Shown here: piece by piece, positions 23,097 through 29,948 of the stretch | Layout of the letters: every line of letters starts with the position of its first letter | How positions within the stretch are numbered: the first letter of the stretch is position 1 | DNA from: Streptomyces boluensis | GTDB lineage: Bacteria; Actinomycetota; Actinomycetes; Streptomycetales; Streptomycetaceae | NCBI RefSeq assembly: GCF_009908195.1 | Contig: NZ_JAAAHS010000008.1 | Location: 1-53,171, forward strand | Reading direction: 5' to 3' | Length of the DNA stretch: 53,171 nt | Made by a program: the position numbers and the translations under genes | The notes under the pieces: model-generated | What the model saw: only the letters and a program-made list of their open reading frames with translations | Told to the model about the DNA's origin: nothing | Database searches by the model: none

Positions 23097-24038
23097 TCAC
23101 ACCCGGATTCCGCGTTGGGCCAGGTACCGGATCGGGTTGATGTCGGAGCCGTAGCCGCGCCGGGCGCGGATCTCCAGGTGCAGGTGGGGCCCGGTGGAGC
23201 GGCCGGTGTTGCCGCTGTTGCCGATGCGGCGCCCGGCGTACACGCGCATGCCGGGCCGGACGGCGATGCGGGACAGGTGGGCGTAGAGGACGTAGCGGCC
23301 GTCGCGCATCCGGATCGTCACGGCCTTGCCGTACGCCCCGGACCAGCGGGCCAGGACGACGACCCCGGCGCCGACCGCCCAGACCGGGGTGCCATGCGGG
23401 ACGGCCAGGTCGACGCCGGTGTGGTAGCCGGCGAGCCAGTTGCCGCGCACGCGGTAGCCGGTGGTGATGCGGTAGCGCCGGGTCAGCGGGCGGGCCCAGG
23501 GGCGGGTCGGGGCACCGACGCCGCGGCCCGCCTCGGGTCCTGCGGCAGAGGTACCGGGGACGTCGGGGGCGTCGGGGCAGAGCACGCGGTCGTCCGCGGC
23601 CGTCCGCCCTTCGGGACCACCCGTCCAGGACCACGGTCCGGTCGGGACGGCCTCCCGCGCCCAGGCCGACGCCTGCTCGGGCGACCACAGCGTGCCGTCG
23701 TTCGGCGCGAGCGCGCCCCGCCCGGTCCCGGCACAGGCACCCCCGGCTCCCTCGACACCTTCGACGACGTCGGCCGGGTCGGGCAGGTCGAGGTCGCTCA
23801 GGTCGAACTGCGCCTCGTCGACCATGGCGAGCAGGTCCTCGTACTCCTGGTCGTAGTACGCCGTGCACGCGCCGGTCAGGTCCGCGGGGGCGCGCAGGGC
23901 GCTCTCCGGGACCGGCATCCGGAAGCCCAGTGCCCCGGCGCCGAGCAGGCCCGCCGCCAGGCCGAGGGCGCGCCGGCGGCTCGCGGGCGGCGCCCCGGAG
24001 TCCGGGGCCGTGCTGTGGTCGCTCACTTCGTTACCCAT
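23097..24038 (-). CDS. M23-family metallopeptidase, secreted or membrane-anchored
   Basis: A LytM-type zinc peptidase (about 313 residues) that would cleave peptidoglycan cross-links. The C-terminal domain has GYHTGVDLAVPHGTPVWA (H-x3-D zinc ligands), GNSGNTGRSTGPHLHLEIR (HxH) and the conserved fold between. The N-terminus has a basic stretch ASRRRALGLAAGLLGAGALGF resembling a Tat or Sec signal. The mid part is acidic and low in structure. Start ATG 24038 is not backed by a strong ribosome site; GTG 24026 is an alternative. It is divergent from the AsnC-type regulator; the 270-bp gap between shows no other gene. Confidence 0.88.
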   Translation of the reverse strand: MGNEVSDHSTAPDSGAPPASRRRALGLAAGLLGAGALGFRMPVPESALRAPADLTGACTAYYDQEYEDLLAMVDEAQFDLSDLDLPDPADVVEGVEGAGGACAGTGRGALAPNDGTLWSPEQASAWAREAVPTGPWSWTGGPEGRTAADDRVLCPDAPDVPGTSAAGPEAGRGVGAPTRPWARPLTRRYRITTGYRVRGNWLAGYHTGVDLAVPHGTPVWAVGAGVVVLARWSGAYGKAVTIRMRDGRYVLYAHLSRIAVRPGMRVYAGRRIGNSGNTGRSTGPHLHLEIRARRGYGSDINPIRYLAQRGIRV

Positions 24039-24308
24039 ACGAACGAGGACACGGCGAACCCCGGCCTCAGTGCACGCCGACCGCCGCCGTCCGGAGGACC
24101 CGGCCGCCCGGCCGCGCGTGCGCTGACAGACCGGAAATGTCCAGCAGTTGGTCCACGCTTGCGCCGCAGATGCGCACCATTGGTACATTCACGGCGGAAC
24201 ATCGCGGACGTACGGCCGCATGTGGCTCAAGCTCGGGCGGCAGCTCGTACGGGCGCAAGGAGAACCGTGGGCGCAGCGCGTCCACGGCTGGCAGGAGGCC
24301 GACAGATC

Positions 24309-24821
24309 ATGGCTGTGGACGCGCTCGACACCCGCATTCTGCGGCTGCTGCTCGAACAACCCCGGACCAGCGTGCGCGAGTACGCCCGGATCCTCGGCAT
24401 CGCGCGGGGCACTCTGCAGGCCCGGCTCGACCGGCTCGAGCGGGACGGTGTGATCACCGGTTCGGGTCCTGACCTCTCCCCTGCCGCGCTGGGGCATCCG
24501 GTGCTCGCGTTCGTCCATGTCGAGGTCACCCAGGGGCACTTGGACGAGGTGGGGGACGCACTCGCGGCCGTGCCCGAGATCATCGAGGCGTTCTCCATCA
24601 CCGGCGGCGGCGACCTCCTGACCCGGGTCGCGGCGCGGGACAACGCCCACCTGGAGGACGTCATCCAGCACCTCATCCAGGTGCCCGGCGTGGTCCGCAC
24701 CCGCACCGAGGTGGCCCTGCGCGAGCGCGTCGCGTACCGCTTGCTGCCGCTGGTGGAGTCGGTGGGCGCGGCCGCCGACGCGAAGGACCGCCGCCGCCAG
24801 GCCGCGTCTGACATCCGCTAG
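24309..24821 (+). CDS. Lrp/AsnC-family transcriptional regulator
   Basis: 170 residues: N-terminal winged helix (LDTRILRLLLEQPRTSVREYARILGIARGTLQARLDRLERDGVI) and a C-terminal RAM ligand-binding domain (VLAFVHVEVTQGHLDEV ... EAFSITGGGDLLTRVAARDNAHLEDVIQ). Such proteins respond to amino acids as octamers. ATG 24309 has GGAGG about 10 nt upstream. Neighbouring genes give no clue to its target; autoregulation is usual for the family. Confidence 0.92.
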   Translation: MAVDALDTRILRLLLEQPRTSVREYARILGIARGTLQARLDRLERDGVITGSGPDLSPAALGHPVLAFVHVEVTQGHLDEVGDALAAVPEIIEAFSITGGGDLLTRVAARDNAHLEDVIQHLIQVPGVVRTRTEVALRERVAYRLLPLVESVGAAADAKDRRRQAASDIR

Positions 24822-24900
24822 ACGCCTCCGCGCGCACGCCCCGTACGCCCGTACGCCCCCGAAAAGCGCTGTCCGCCCCCGCCTTGGCATCCTGGACGGC

Positions 24901-25614
24901 ATGAGCATCTCGAGCAGCGCGGACGGTCTCGCGCGTACCGCCGTCGTCTTCGATCTGGACGGCACGCTGGTGGACAGCGAGCCGAATTACTTCGAGGCCG
25001 GGCGGCAGCTTCTCGCCGGTGTGGGCGTCACCGACTTCGACTGGCAGGAGCACGAGCGGTACGTCGGCATCAGTACGGCGGAGACGCTGGCGATCTGGCG
25101 GGAGAAGTACGGTCTGGCCACGCCGTTGGACGAGTTGCTGGACGAGAAGAACCGCCGCTATCTGGAGCTGGCCGAGGCCGGGACGCACGCGTATCCGCAG
25201 ATGCGCGCGTTCGTCGAGCGGCTGCACGCGCGCGGGGTGCCGATGGCGGTGGCGTCCGGTTCGTCGCGCGCCGCGATCGACGCGATACTGCGGGGCACGG
25301 GCCTCGACGCGCTGCTGACCACGCTGGTGTCGGCGGAGGAGGTGCCGCAGGGCAAGCCGGAACCCGATGTGTTCCTGGAGGCGGCCCGTCGGCTCGGGGT
25401 CGAACCGGCCGACTGTGTCGTCCTGGAGGACGCGGCCCCCGGCGCGGTCGCCGCGTACAAGGCGGGGATGCGCTGCATCGCGATCCCGTATGTCGCCGCG
25501 ACCGCCGACGACCCCGCCTTCGCTACGGCGGGGCTCGTCTTCCGGGGCGGACAGCGGGAGTTCACAGCCGCGGCCGCCTACGACTGGCTGGCCGCCTCAC
25601 GTCCGGCGGACTGA
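24901..25614 (+). CDS. HAD-superfamily hydrolase (beta-phosphoglucomutase-like, HAD-IA)
   Basis: 237 residues with all four HAD motifs: I, VVFDLDGTLVDSEPNY; II, VASGSSRAAI; III, the lysine in GKPEPDVF; IV, VVLEDAAPGAVAAYKAGM. Subclass I cap (helical) follows motif I. Substrate is probably a small phosphorylated sugar or riboflavin-type phosphate, which cannot be decided. Its last codons lie in a 21-bp tandem repeat and its end overlaps the converging acyltransferase gene by 37 bp. Confidence 0.92.
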   Translation: MSISSSADGLARTAVVFDLDGTLVDSEPNYFEAGRQLLAGVGVTDFDWQEHERYVGISTAETLAIWREKYGLATPLDELLDEKNRRYLELAEAGTHAYPQMRAFVERLHARGVPMAVASGSSRAAIDAILRGTGLDALLTTLVSAEEVPQGKPEPDVFLEAARRLGVEPADCVVLEDAAPGAVAAYKAGMRCIAIPYVAATADDPAFATAGLVFRGGQREFTAAAAYDWLAASRPAD

Positions 25615-26735
25615 GCGGAGGATCCGGCGGACTGAGCGGAGGATCCGGAGAGCTGAGCAGAAGCTCGGTCGGATCTGTCGGCCGGGATCAGGCAGGGCGG
25701 GAAACGCGGCTCGACGACCGGCCGCAGCACGCGGCGCACGGGTGCGCTGGACAGCAGCACGGTCACGGCCACGCCGAACAGCGCGAGCAGTGGCACCGCA
25801 GCGGCGCCGAGCCGGCCGACCAGTTCGTACAGGCCGTACGCCTGACCCGCCTGCACGAGCAGCCCGTGCACCAGGAACGGGAACATGGTGACCGCGCCGA
25901 GTGCGGTGAACCACGTGCGGCGGGCGGGGACCAGCGCGAGGAACGCGACGACCAGGGCCGCCGCGACCGCGAAGAGGACGAGCCGGATCCCGAGGTACTC
26001 CAGCGAACCGGTCTGCAGCTCGGTGTGGTTGGCGCGCATGTAGAACCAGTTGGCGTTGAGGTCCGGCGCGAGGACGTACGCGACCCCGAGCGCCGTGAGC
26101 AGCGCGGGCAGCGCGCAGCGGCGTACGGCGGGGGTGCGAAGCCGGTGGAAGTGCTCGGGGCGCAACTGGAGTCCGAGGACGAACCAGGGCAGGAACATCA
26201 GGACGCGGGGCAGCGCGAGTTCGTAACCCATGGTGGTGAGCCCGGCGGCGAGCGAGACGACCACGGACACGGCGACCGGGTACCGCACGGCGCGCCACAG
26301 CGGTGCGGTGATCCGCCACAGGAAGAGCGCGACGAGGAACCACAGCAGGTACGTGGGCTCGGTGGGCGTGAGCGCGAACGGGGCGCCGGTGACGTGCGTG
26401 CCGAGTGCCTTGTAGGCCACGTTGAAGAACAGGTACGGCGCGAGCACCCGGGCGAGGAGGGCGCGGACCTGTGGGCCGGTGCCGGTGAAGCCGCGCGAGA
26501 AGACGCCGCACAGCAGGACGAAGGCGGGCATGTGGAACAGGTAGACGACGGAGTAGGCGGCCTTGGCGGTCTCCATGTCCCGTACGAGTACACCCCAGTT
26601 GTGGCCGATGACCACGAGGACGACGAGCAGGAACTTGGCGTTGTCGAAGAACGGGTCGCGCCCCTCCGACGGCGGGCGCGCCCGGGCCTGGGTGAGATGG
26701 CGACGCAGCGGGTCGAGCGTGGCGGAGAGGGTCAC
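25578..26735 (-). CDS. Membrane acyltransferase family (OpgC/acyltransferase-3-like)
   Basis: 385 residues with about ten transmembrane segments. The N-terminus reads FFDNAKFLLVVLVVIGHNWG with the catalytic-type histidine, as in acyltransferase-3 proteins that acylate extracytoplasmic polysaccharides or antibiotics. YLLWFLVALFLWR and LMFLPWFVLGLQL are typical. GTG 26735 is chosen because the transmembrane fold starts soon after; AGGAAG lies 11 nt upstream. The C-terminus is a repetitive tail (QSAGSSAQSAG) encoded by the 21-bp repeat shared with the HAD gene. Confidence 0.82.
   Translation of the reverse strand: MTLSATLDPLRRHLTQARARPPSEGRDPFFDNAKFLLVVLVVIGHNWGVLVRDMETAKAAYSVVYLFHMPAFVLLCGVFSRGFTGTGPQVRALLARVLAPYLFFNVAYKALGTHVTGAPFALTPTEPTYLLWFLVALFLWRITAPLWRAVRYPVAVSVVVSLAAGLTTMGYELALPRVLMFLPWFVLGLQLRPEHFHRLRTPAVRRCALPALLTALGVAYVLAPDLNANWFYMRANHTELQTGSLEYLGIRLVLFAVAAALVVAFLALVPARRTWFTALGAVTMFPFLVHGLLVQAGQAYGLYELVGRLGAAAVPLLALFGVAVTVLLSSAPVRRVLRPVVEPRFPPCLIPADRSDRASAQLSGSSAQSAGSSAQSAGREAASQS
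25602..25664. repeat. 21-bp tandem repeat at the HAD/acyltransferase overlap
   Basis: Units start TCCGGCGGACTGAGCGG at 25602 and 25623 and a diverged third copy at 25644. Unit 1 includes the HAD stop codon (25612-25614); on the other strand the units encode a Ser/Ala/Gln/Gly repeat of the acyltransferase tail. Confidence 0.88.
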
Positions 26736-26791
26736 GGGTGACAGCTTCCTGACATGAGGGGGTGACGTCGTGGGGGCTTGCCTTGGGCCTG

Positions 26792-26812
26792 CCTCTCTGT
26801 GAACGAGAGAGG
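26792..26812 (-). other. Small leader hairpin before the acyltransferase gene
   Basis: CCTCTCT at 26792-26798 pairs with AGAGAGG at 26806-26812. It lies about 60 bp before the acyltransferase start. No role is evident. Confidence 0.4.
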
Positions 26813-26861
26813 TGCGGCGTGGTCCCGGAGGCGCTGCGGGACGGGCGGTCCCGGACGTGCG

Positions 26862-26895
26862 GAGAGCCGTGCCACAGGGGTGCGGCACGGCTCTC
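26862..26895 (-). terminator. Hairpin terminator after the SSI-like gene
   Basis: GAGAGCCGTGCC at 26862-26873 pairs perfectly with GGCACGGCTCTC at 26884-26895 around 10 nt, about 40 bp past the inhibitor stop. It lacks a T run, common in streptomycetes. Confidence 0.75.
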
Positions 26896-26937
26896 GCCCG
26901 ACGGACCGCACGGTCGACGGGCCTTCGGGGGTGCGGC

Positions 26938-27366
26938 TCAGAAGGAGAAGACCTCGCCGGTGGCGGCTTCGGCCTCGCAGGCGTTGGCGAAGGTCTTCCA
27001 CTGGTGCACGTTGCGCCCGTTCCAGTAGCCGTACTTGTGCACGGTCACCGGCTTGTACTGCTTCGTACAGACGTGGTTCGGGGTCTTGTTCAGCTTGTGG
27101 ATGTTGCCGTCGACCTCACTCAGCAGCCCGCAGGCGGCCTGCGAGAACGGGTGCGTGCCGCCGGGCGGGGCGCAGGTGAGGAGGGCGAAGGACGCGTCGG
27201 ACGGGACCGAGCGGTACTCGCCGGGGTGCTTCATGAGGGTCAGCTTCGCGGCGGGCTTGTCCGGCGTGGGCGCGGTGGTGGCCGCGGCGGCGGGCTGCGC
27301 GCCCAGGGCGATCGCACAGAGCGCGGCGGCAAGGCCCACGCGAGTGCGGAAGATTCGAGCTGTCAT
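26938..27366 (-). CDS. Subtilisin-inhibitor-like (SSI family) secreted protease inhibitor
   Basis: 142 residues with a signal peptide (basic MTARIFRTR, hydrophobic core, probable cleavage near AQPAAA-A). The mature part fits SSI: ALLTCAPPGGTHPFSQAACGLLSEVDG, then C100-T-K-Q-Y, PVTVHKYGYWNGRNV, TFANAC130 and the end VFSF. Cysteines 65/79 and 100/130 correspond to the two SSI disulphides. Aligned with SSI, the P1 residue in the reactive loop is Lys102 (Met in SSI), pointing to trypsin-like target proteases. SSI proteins regulate extracellular proteases in development. It is preceded by the TetR gene on the same strand with a 97-bp gap. Confidence 0.92.
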   Translation of the reverse strand: MTARIFRTRVGLAAALCAIALGAQPAAAATTAPTPDKPAAKLTLMKHPGEYRSVPSDASFALLTCAPPGGTHPFSQAACGLLSEVDGNIHKLNKTPNHVCTKQYKPVTVHKYGYWNGRNVHQWKTFANACEAEAATGEVFSF

Positions 27367-27463
27367 AAGTCATACGTGTAGCCCGTCAAACGTGAAGATT
27401 CCGTGACCGTCACCCGCCTGGCCCGCGCCGTCCGTGTCGCACGGCGGGCGGCCGCGGGACCCG

Positions 27464-28054
27464 TCAGTCAGGCCGAACCGAGCGCCAGATTCGGTCAGGC
27501 AGCACGCGGGCCGCTTCGTCCAGGTCGAGGTCGTACGTACTGGACAGCCAGCGGCGCGCGGCCTCCTCGACCGGGCCCATCACGAGGACTTCGAGCACCG
27601 GCGTGGACAGCGGTTCGATCCGGCCGGCCTCGATGTGCGGACCGAGCCAGGCGGCGACGGCCCCGTACCGCTCCGCCTTGAACGCCCTGATCTCCTCGGC
27701 GTGCGCGGCGAGATGGCCCGAGTACGCGGAGGCGTGCAGGAAAAGCGCGACATCGCGGTGTTCCACGGTGAACCGCAGGTACGCGTGCACGAGCGCGCGG
27801 ATTCCGGTGCGCGGTGTGCGGGCGTGGCTGAGCGCGTCGAGCATGCTGTCGCAGAGCTGGCCGAGGCAGCGGAGGTAGAGGTGGGCGGCGAGCCCGTCGA
27901 AGCTGCCGAAGTGGTGGTAGAGGCTGCCGAGGCTGACTCCGCCGGCCTCGGTGACTGCCGTGACGGTGAAGCCCTGTTGGCCGGATTCGGCGAACACCCG
28001 GAGCGCCGCTGTCAGCGCCCGGTCGACGGTGGCGGCGCCGCGCCGCTGCTTCAC
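27464..28054 (-). CDS. TetR/AcrR-family transcriptional regulator
   Basis: 196 residues with the N-terminal helix-turn-helix DRALTAALRVFAESGQQGFTVTAVTEAGGVSLGSLYHHFGSFDGLAAHLY and a helical ligand-binding C-terminal domain. GTG 28054 is chosen because AGGAAG lies 6 nt upstream and the fold begins there; the frame upstream is open but proline/arginine-rich. Its target is unknown. The large 436-bp upstream gap, with short inverted repeats, may hold its operator. Confidence 0.9.
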   Translation of the reverse strand: MKQRRGAATVDRALTAALRVFAESGQQGFTVTAVTEAGGVSLGSLYHHFGSFDGLAAHLYLRCLGQLCDSMLDALSHARTPRTGIRALVHAYLRFTVEHRDVALFLHASAYSGHLAAHAEEIRAFKAERYGAVAAWLGPHIEAGRIEPLSTPVLEVLVMGPVEEAARRWLSSTYDLDLDEAARVLPDRIWRSVRPD

Positions 28055-28490
28055 GTCGGCTTCCTGGCGGCCCCGCTCCGCCGACCTGGCCGGCCACACG
28101 GCACTCGGCGCCCCGCCAGGGAACGGATCCGCTCCCCGGCGGGGCCCCTGAGCCCCCGCGTCTGCGGCGAACCGCAGCGCCCCGGCCCGCTGAGGCAAGC
28201 AGTGACACAGCCACGCTCGCGCACATCCACGTACAGCAGATCAGACACGAACGCCCTCCGTACTGCGCTCCGTTGCCCCGAAGCCGGTACTTTCCCCCAG
28301 GCGACCGCCGGTCACCCCGATTCCCCCGAACCGCCGACGGCCTTCAGGAAGTATGGCCGCGCGGCCGGCCGAATGGAACAGGTTTCTAGAGAAATCTTTT
28401 AGAACGGGGCGGGGTGCTGCAGCGGCCGCCTGTTGCGTTCGTCGGAGTTCTCGGCCCCATCTCCTACTGATTCGACGTGTGCCAAAATAG
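28055..28490. other. Intergenic stretch without a recognised gene
   Basis: 436 bp between the TetR start and the ArsR remnant. The only notable part is an unusually AT-rich patch at 28381-28405: TTTCT-AG-AGAAA at 28383-28394 and TTCTA/TAGAA arms at 28384-28388 and 28400-28404. This may be an operator for TetR, or the old operator of the decayed ArsR gene. No coding signal is convincing in any frame. Confidence 0.5.
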
Positions 28491-28643
28491 GCGCATTCCG
28501 AATGCGAAAGTGGTCCCGACCGAAGCCGTGGCTCCCTGCTGACCTCCGAGCGGCGCGGCACCTGGGTCTACTACCGGGTCGAACCGTCCGTGCTCGCCGC
28601 GTTTGGTCAGTTGCTCTCGCCCGCGGCGGCCGCGAGCAACTGA
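28491..28643 (+). pseudogene. C-terminal fragment of an ArsR-family regulator
   Basis: In frame, 28530-28643 encodes [20 protein letters not shown] and continues to a stop at 28641. This is the beta-wing and C-terminus of an ArsR repressor of the arsenic type. Upstream in this frame the sequence turns unrelated and a stop lies at 28488-28490; no start codon or DNA-recognition helix remains. A CGCATTC-C-GAATGCG dyad at 28492-28506 lies at the break. The fragment ends 37 bp before the YnfA gene. Confidence 0.72.
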
Positions 28644-28680
28644 CCGCCCCCGCCCGCCCCTTGTACCGCCGAAGGACCAC

Positions 28681-29016
28681 CTGCTCGTCGCCCGTTCCGT
28701 CGCCCTGTTCGCTGTCGCCGCGCTGTTCGAGATCGGCGGGGCCTGGCTCGTGTGGCAGGGGGTACGCGAGCACAAGGGCTGGATCTGGATCGGCGCGGGC
28801 GTCATCGCGCTCGGCCTGTACGGGGTCGTCGCCACGCTCCAGTCCGACGACAACTTCGGCCGCATCCTCGCCGCGTACGGTGGTGTCTTCGTGGCCGGGT
28901 CGATCGCCTGGGGCATGGTCGCTGACGGCTACCGGCCCGACCGTTTCGACGTCATCGGCGCACTCTTCTGCCTCGCCGGGATGGCGGTCATCATGTACGC
29001 GCCGCGCGGGCACTGA
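28681..29016 (+). CDS. YnfA-family small membrane protein (UPF0060)
   Basis: 111 residues with four transmembrane helices: [59 protein letters not shown] and [20 protein letters not shown]. This is the YnfA signature and length (small-multidrug-resistance-like fold). No ATG or GTG fits: the best start is CTG 28681, with AAGGA about 5 nt upstream, giving LLVARSV where homologues begin MLLARS. TTG 28660 is an alternative. Placement behind an ArsR remnant suggests the pair was once regulated together. Confidence 0.83.
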   Translation: MLVARSVALFAVAALFEIGGAWLVWQGVREHKGWIWIGAGVIALGLYGVVATLQSDDNFGRILAAYGGVFVAGSIAWGMVADGYRPDRFDVIGALFCLAGMAVIMYAPRGH

Positions 29017-29054
29017 GGTCGACACGCATTGGGCCGTCGACGCGGTGCCCGACC

Positions 29055-29948
29055 TCATGTGCCCCGGCCTCGGGCCGGTCGCCGGTACGCGCGTGCGTCG
29101 CCGGGCTGTTCGGGAGTGGCCTCCACACCACCACGTGCAGCCCGGTCAACTCCCGCCGCCCCTGCGCCTGTATGCAACGTCCACACCGCCGCCCGGTGTC
29201 TGACGGCGACCTCGCCCACGTACCAGACGGCGCCCCGCACCGTCGGCTCGTCCAGGGCCGCCGCCAACTTCTCGCCCGTGCCGTACCGCCCGATCAGCAG
29301 CTCGGCGAGCGGGGTCAGCGACTCGGGGGTGAAGTCCCAGGCCCTCGGGTCGTCCCCTGTCGCCGCGGCCCACGTGCCGAACTCCGTGCTGCGGGCGTCG
29401 AGCCAGCGCGCAAGCCATGGGTGGCGCTCCTCCGGCTCCCACGGGTCGAGGCCGGGCGTCGCCACCTTGACCGGCTTCCACGCCGGGTCCGTGTCCCGGC
29501 GGGCGGCGACCGCCTCCAGGAGACGGCCCGCCGCTTCGCCGAACACCTCGAAGTCACCCCGCTCCTGCGCGGCGATGATCAGGCGCAGCGGATCCAGGTG
29601 CGCCTGGCCCAGCTCCGCGTCGGGCCGGACGACGGGGTGGCCCTCGGCGGTCCAACCCCAGCTGCCGCCACCGATGTTCATCAGCGCCTCGCCCAGATAC
29701 GCCATCGCGCCCTGGAGGAAGTCACGGGACTCGTCCGTACCTTCCGGTGCGTACGTGAAGACGATGGCCTCTTCGAGTACGCGGAGGGATTCGACCGTCA
29801 GGTCCAGGGTGAAGTGCTCGGGCGTGTGCCAGATCTCCAGGCGCATCACCAGGGCCGGCACGTCGGCCACCCAGGCGGCCAGGTCGTCGGGTGCCGCCTG
29901 GCCCGGCTCGGCGTCGTTCTCCTCCGGTGTCCCTAGCTCCCGAACCAC
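29055..29948 (-). CDS. Uncharacterised protein with two copies of a WYxGE module
   Basis: 297 residues, family not recognised. Two copies of a module of about 55 residues are visible: LTVESLRVLEEAIVFTY ... MAYLGEALMNIGGGSWGW (about residues 43-99) and WDFTPESLTPLAELLIGRYGT ... VWYVGEVAVRHRAAVW (about 199-250). The same module occurs three times in the upstream neighbour. GTG 29948 has GGAGG 4-5 nt upstream and overlaps that neighbour by 16 bp, so the two are co-translated and are probably partners. The last 45 residues are Arg/Ala-rich and unstructured. No signal peptide or membrane segment is visible. Confidence 0.75.
   Translation of the reverse strand: MVRELGTPEENDAEPGQAAPDDLAAWVADVPALVMRLEIWHTPEHFTLDLTVESLRVLEEAIVFTYAPEGTDESRDFLQGAMAYLGEALMNIGGGSWGWTAEGHPVVRPDAELGQAHLDPLRLIIAAQERGDFEVFGEAAGRLLEAVAARRDTDPAWKPVKVATPGLDPWEPEERHPWLARWLDARSTEFGTWAAATGDDPRAWDFTPESLTPLAELLIGRYGTGEKLAAALDEPTVRGAVWYVGEVAVRHRAAVWTLHTGAGAAGVDRAARGGVEATPEQPGDARAYRRPARGRGT

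Noticed and set aside
27404-27463. A G/C-rich dyad after the TetR gene as a terminator
   Set aside because: Pairing is interrupted (GCCCGCGCCGT against ACGGCGGGC) and without a T tail; too weak to list.
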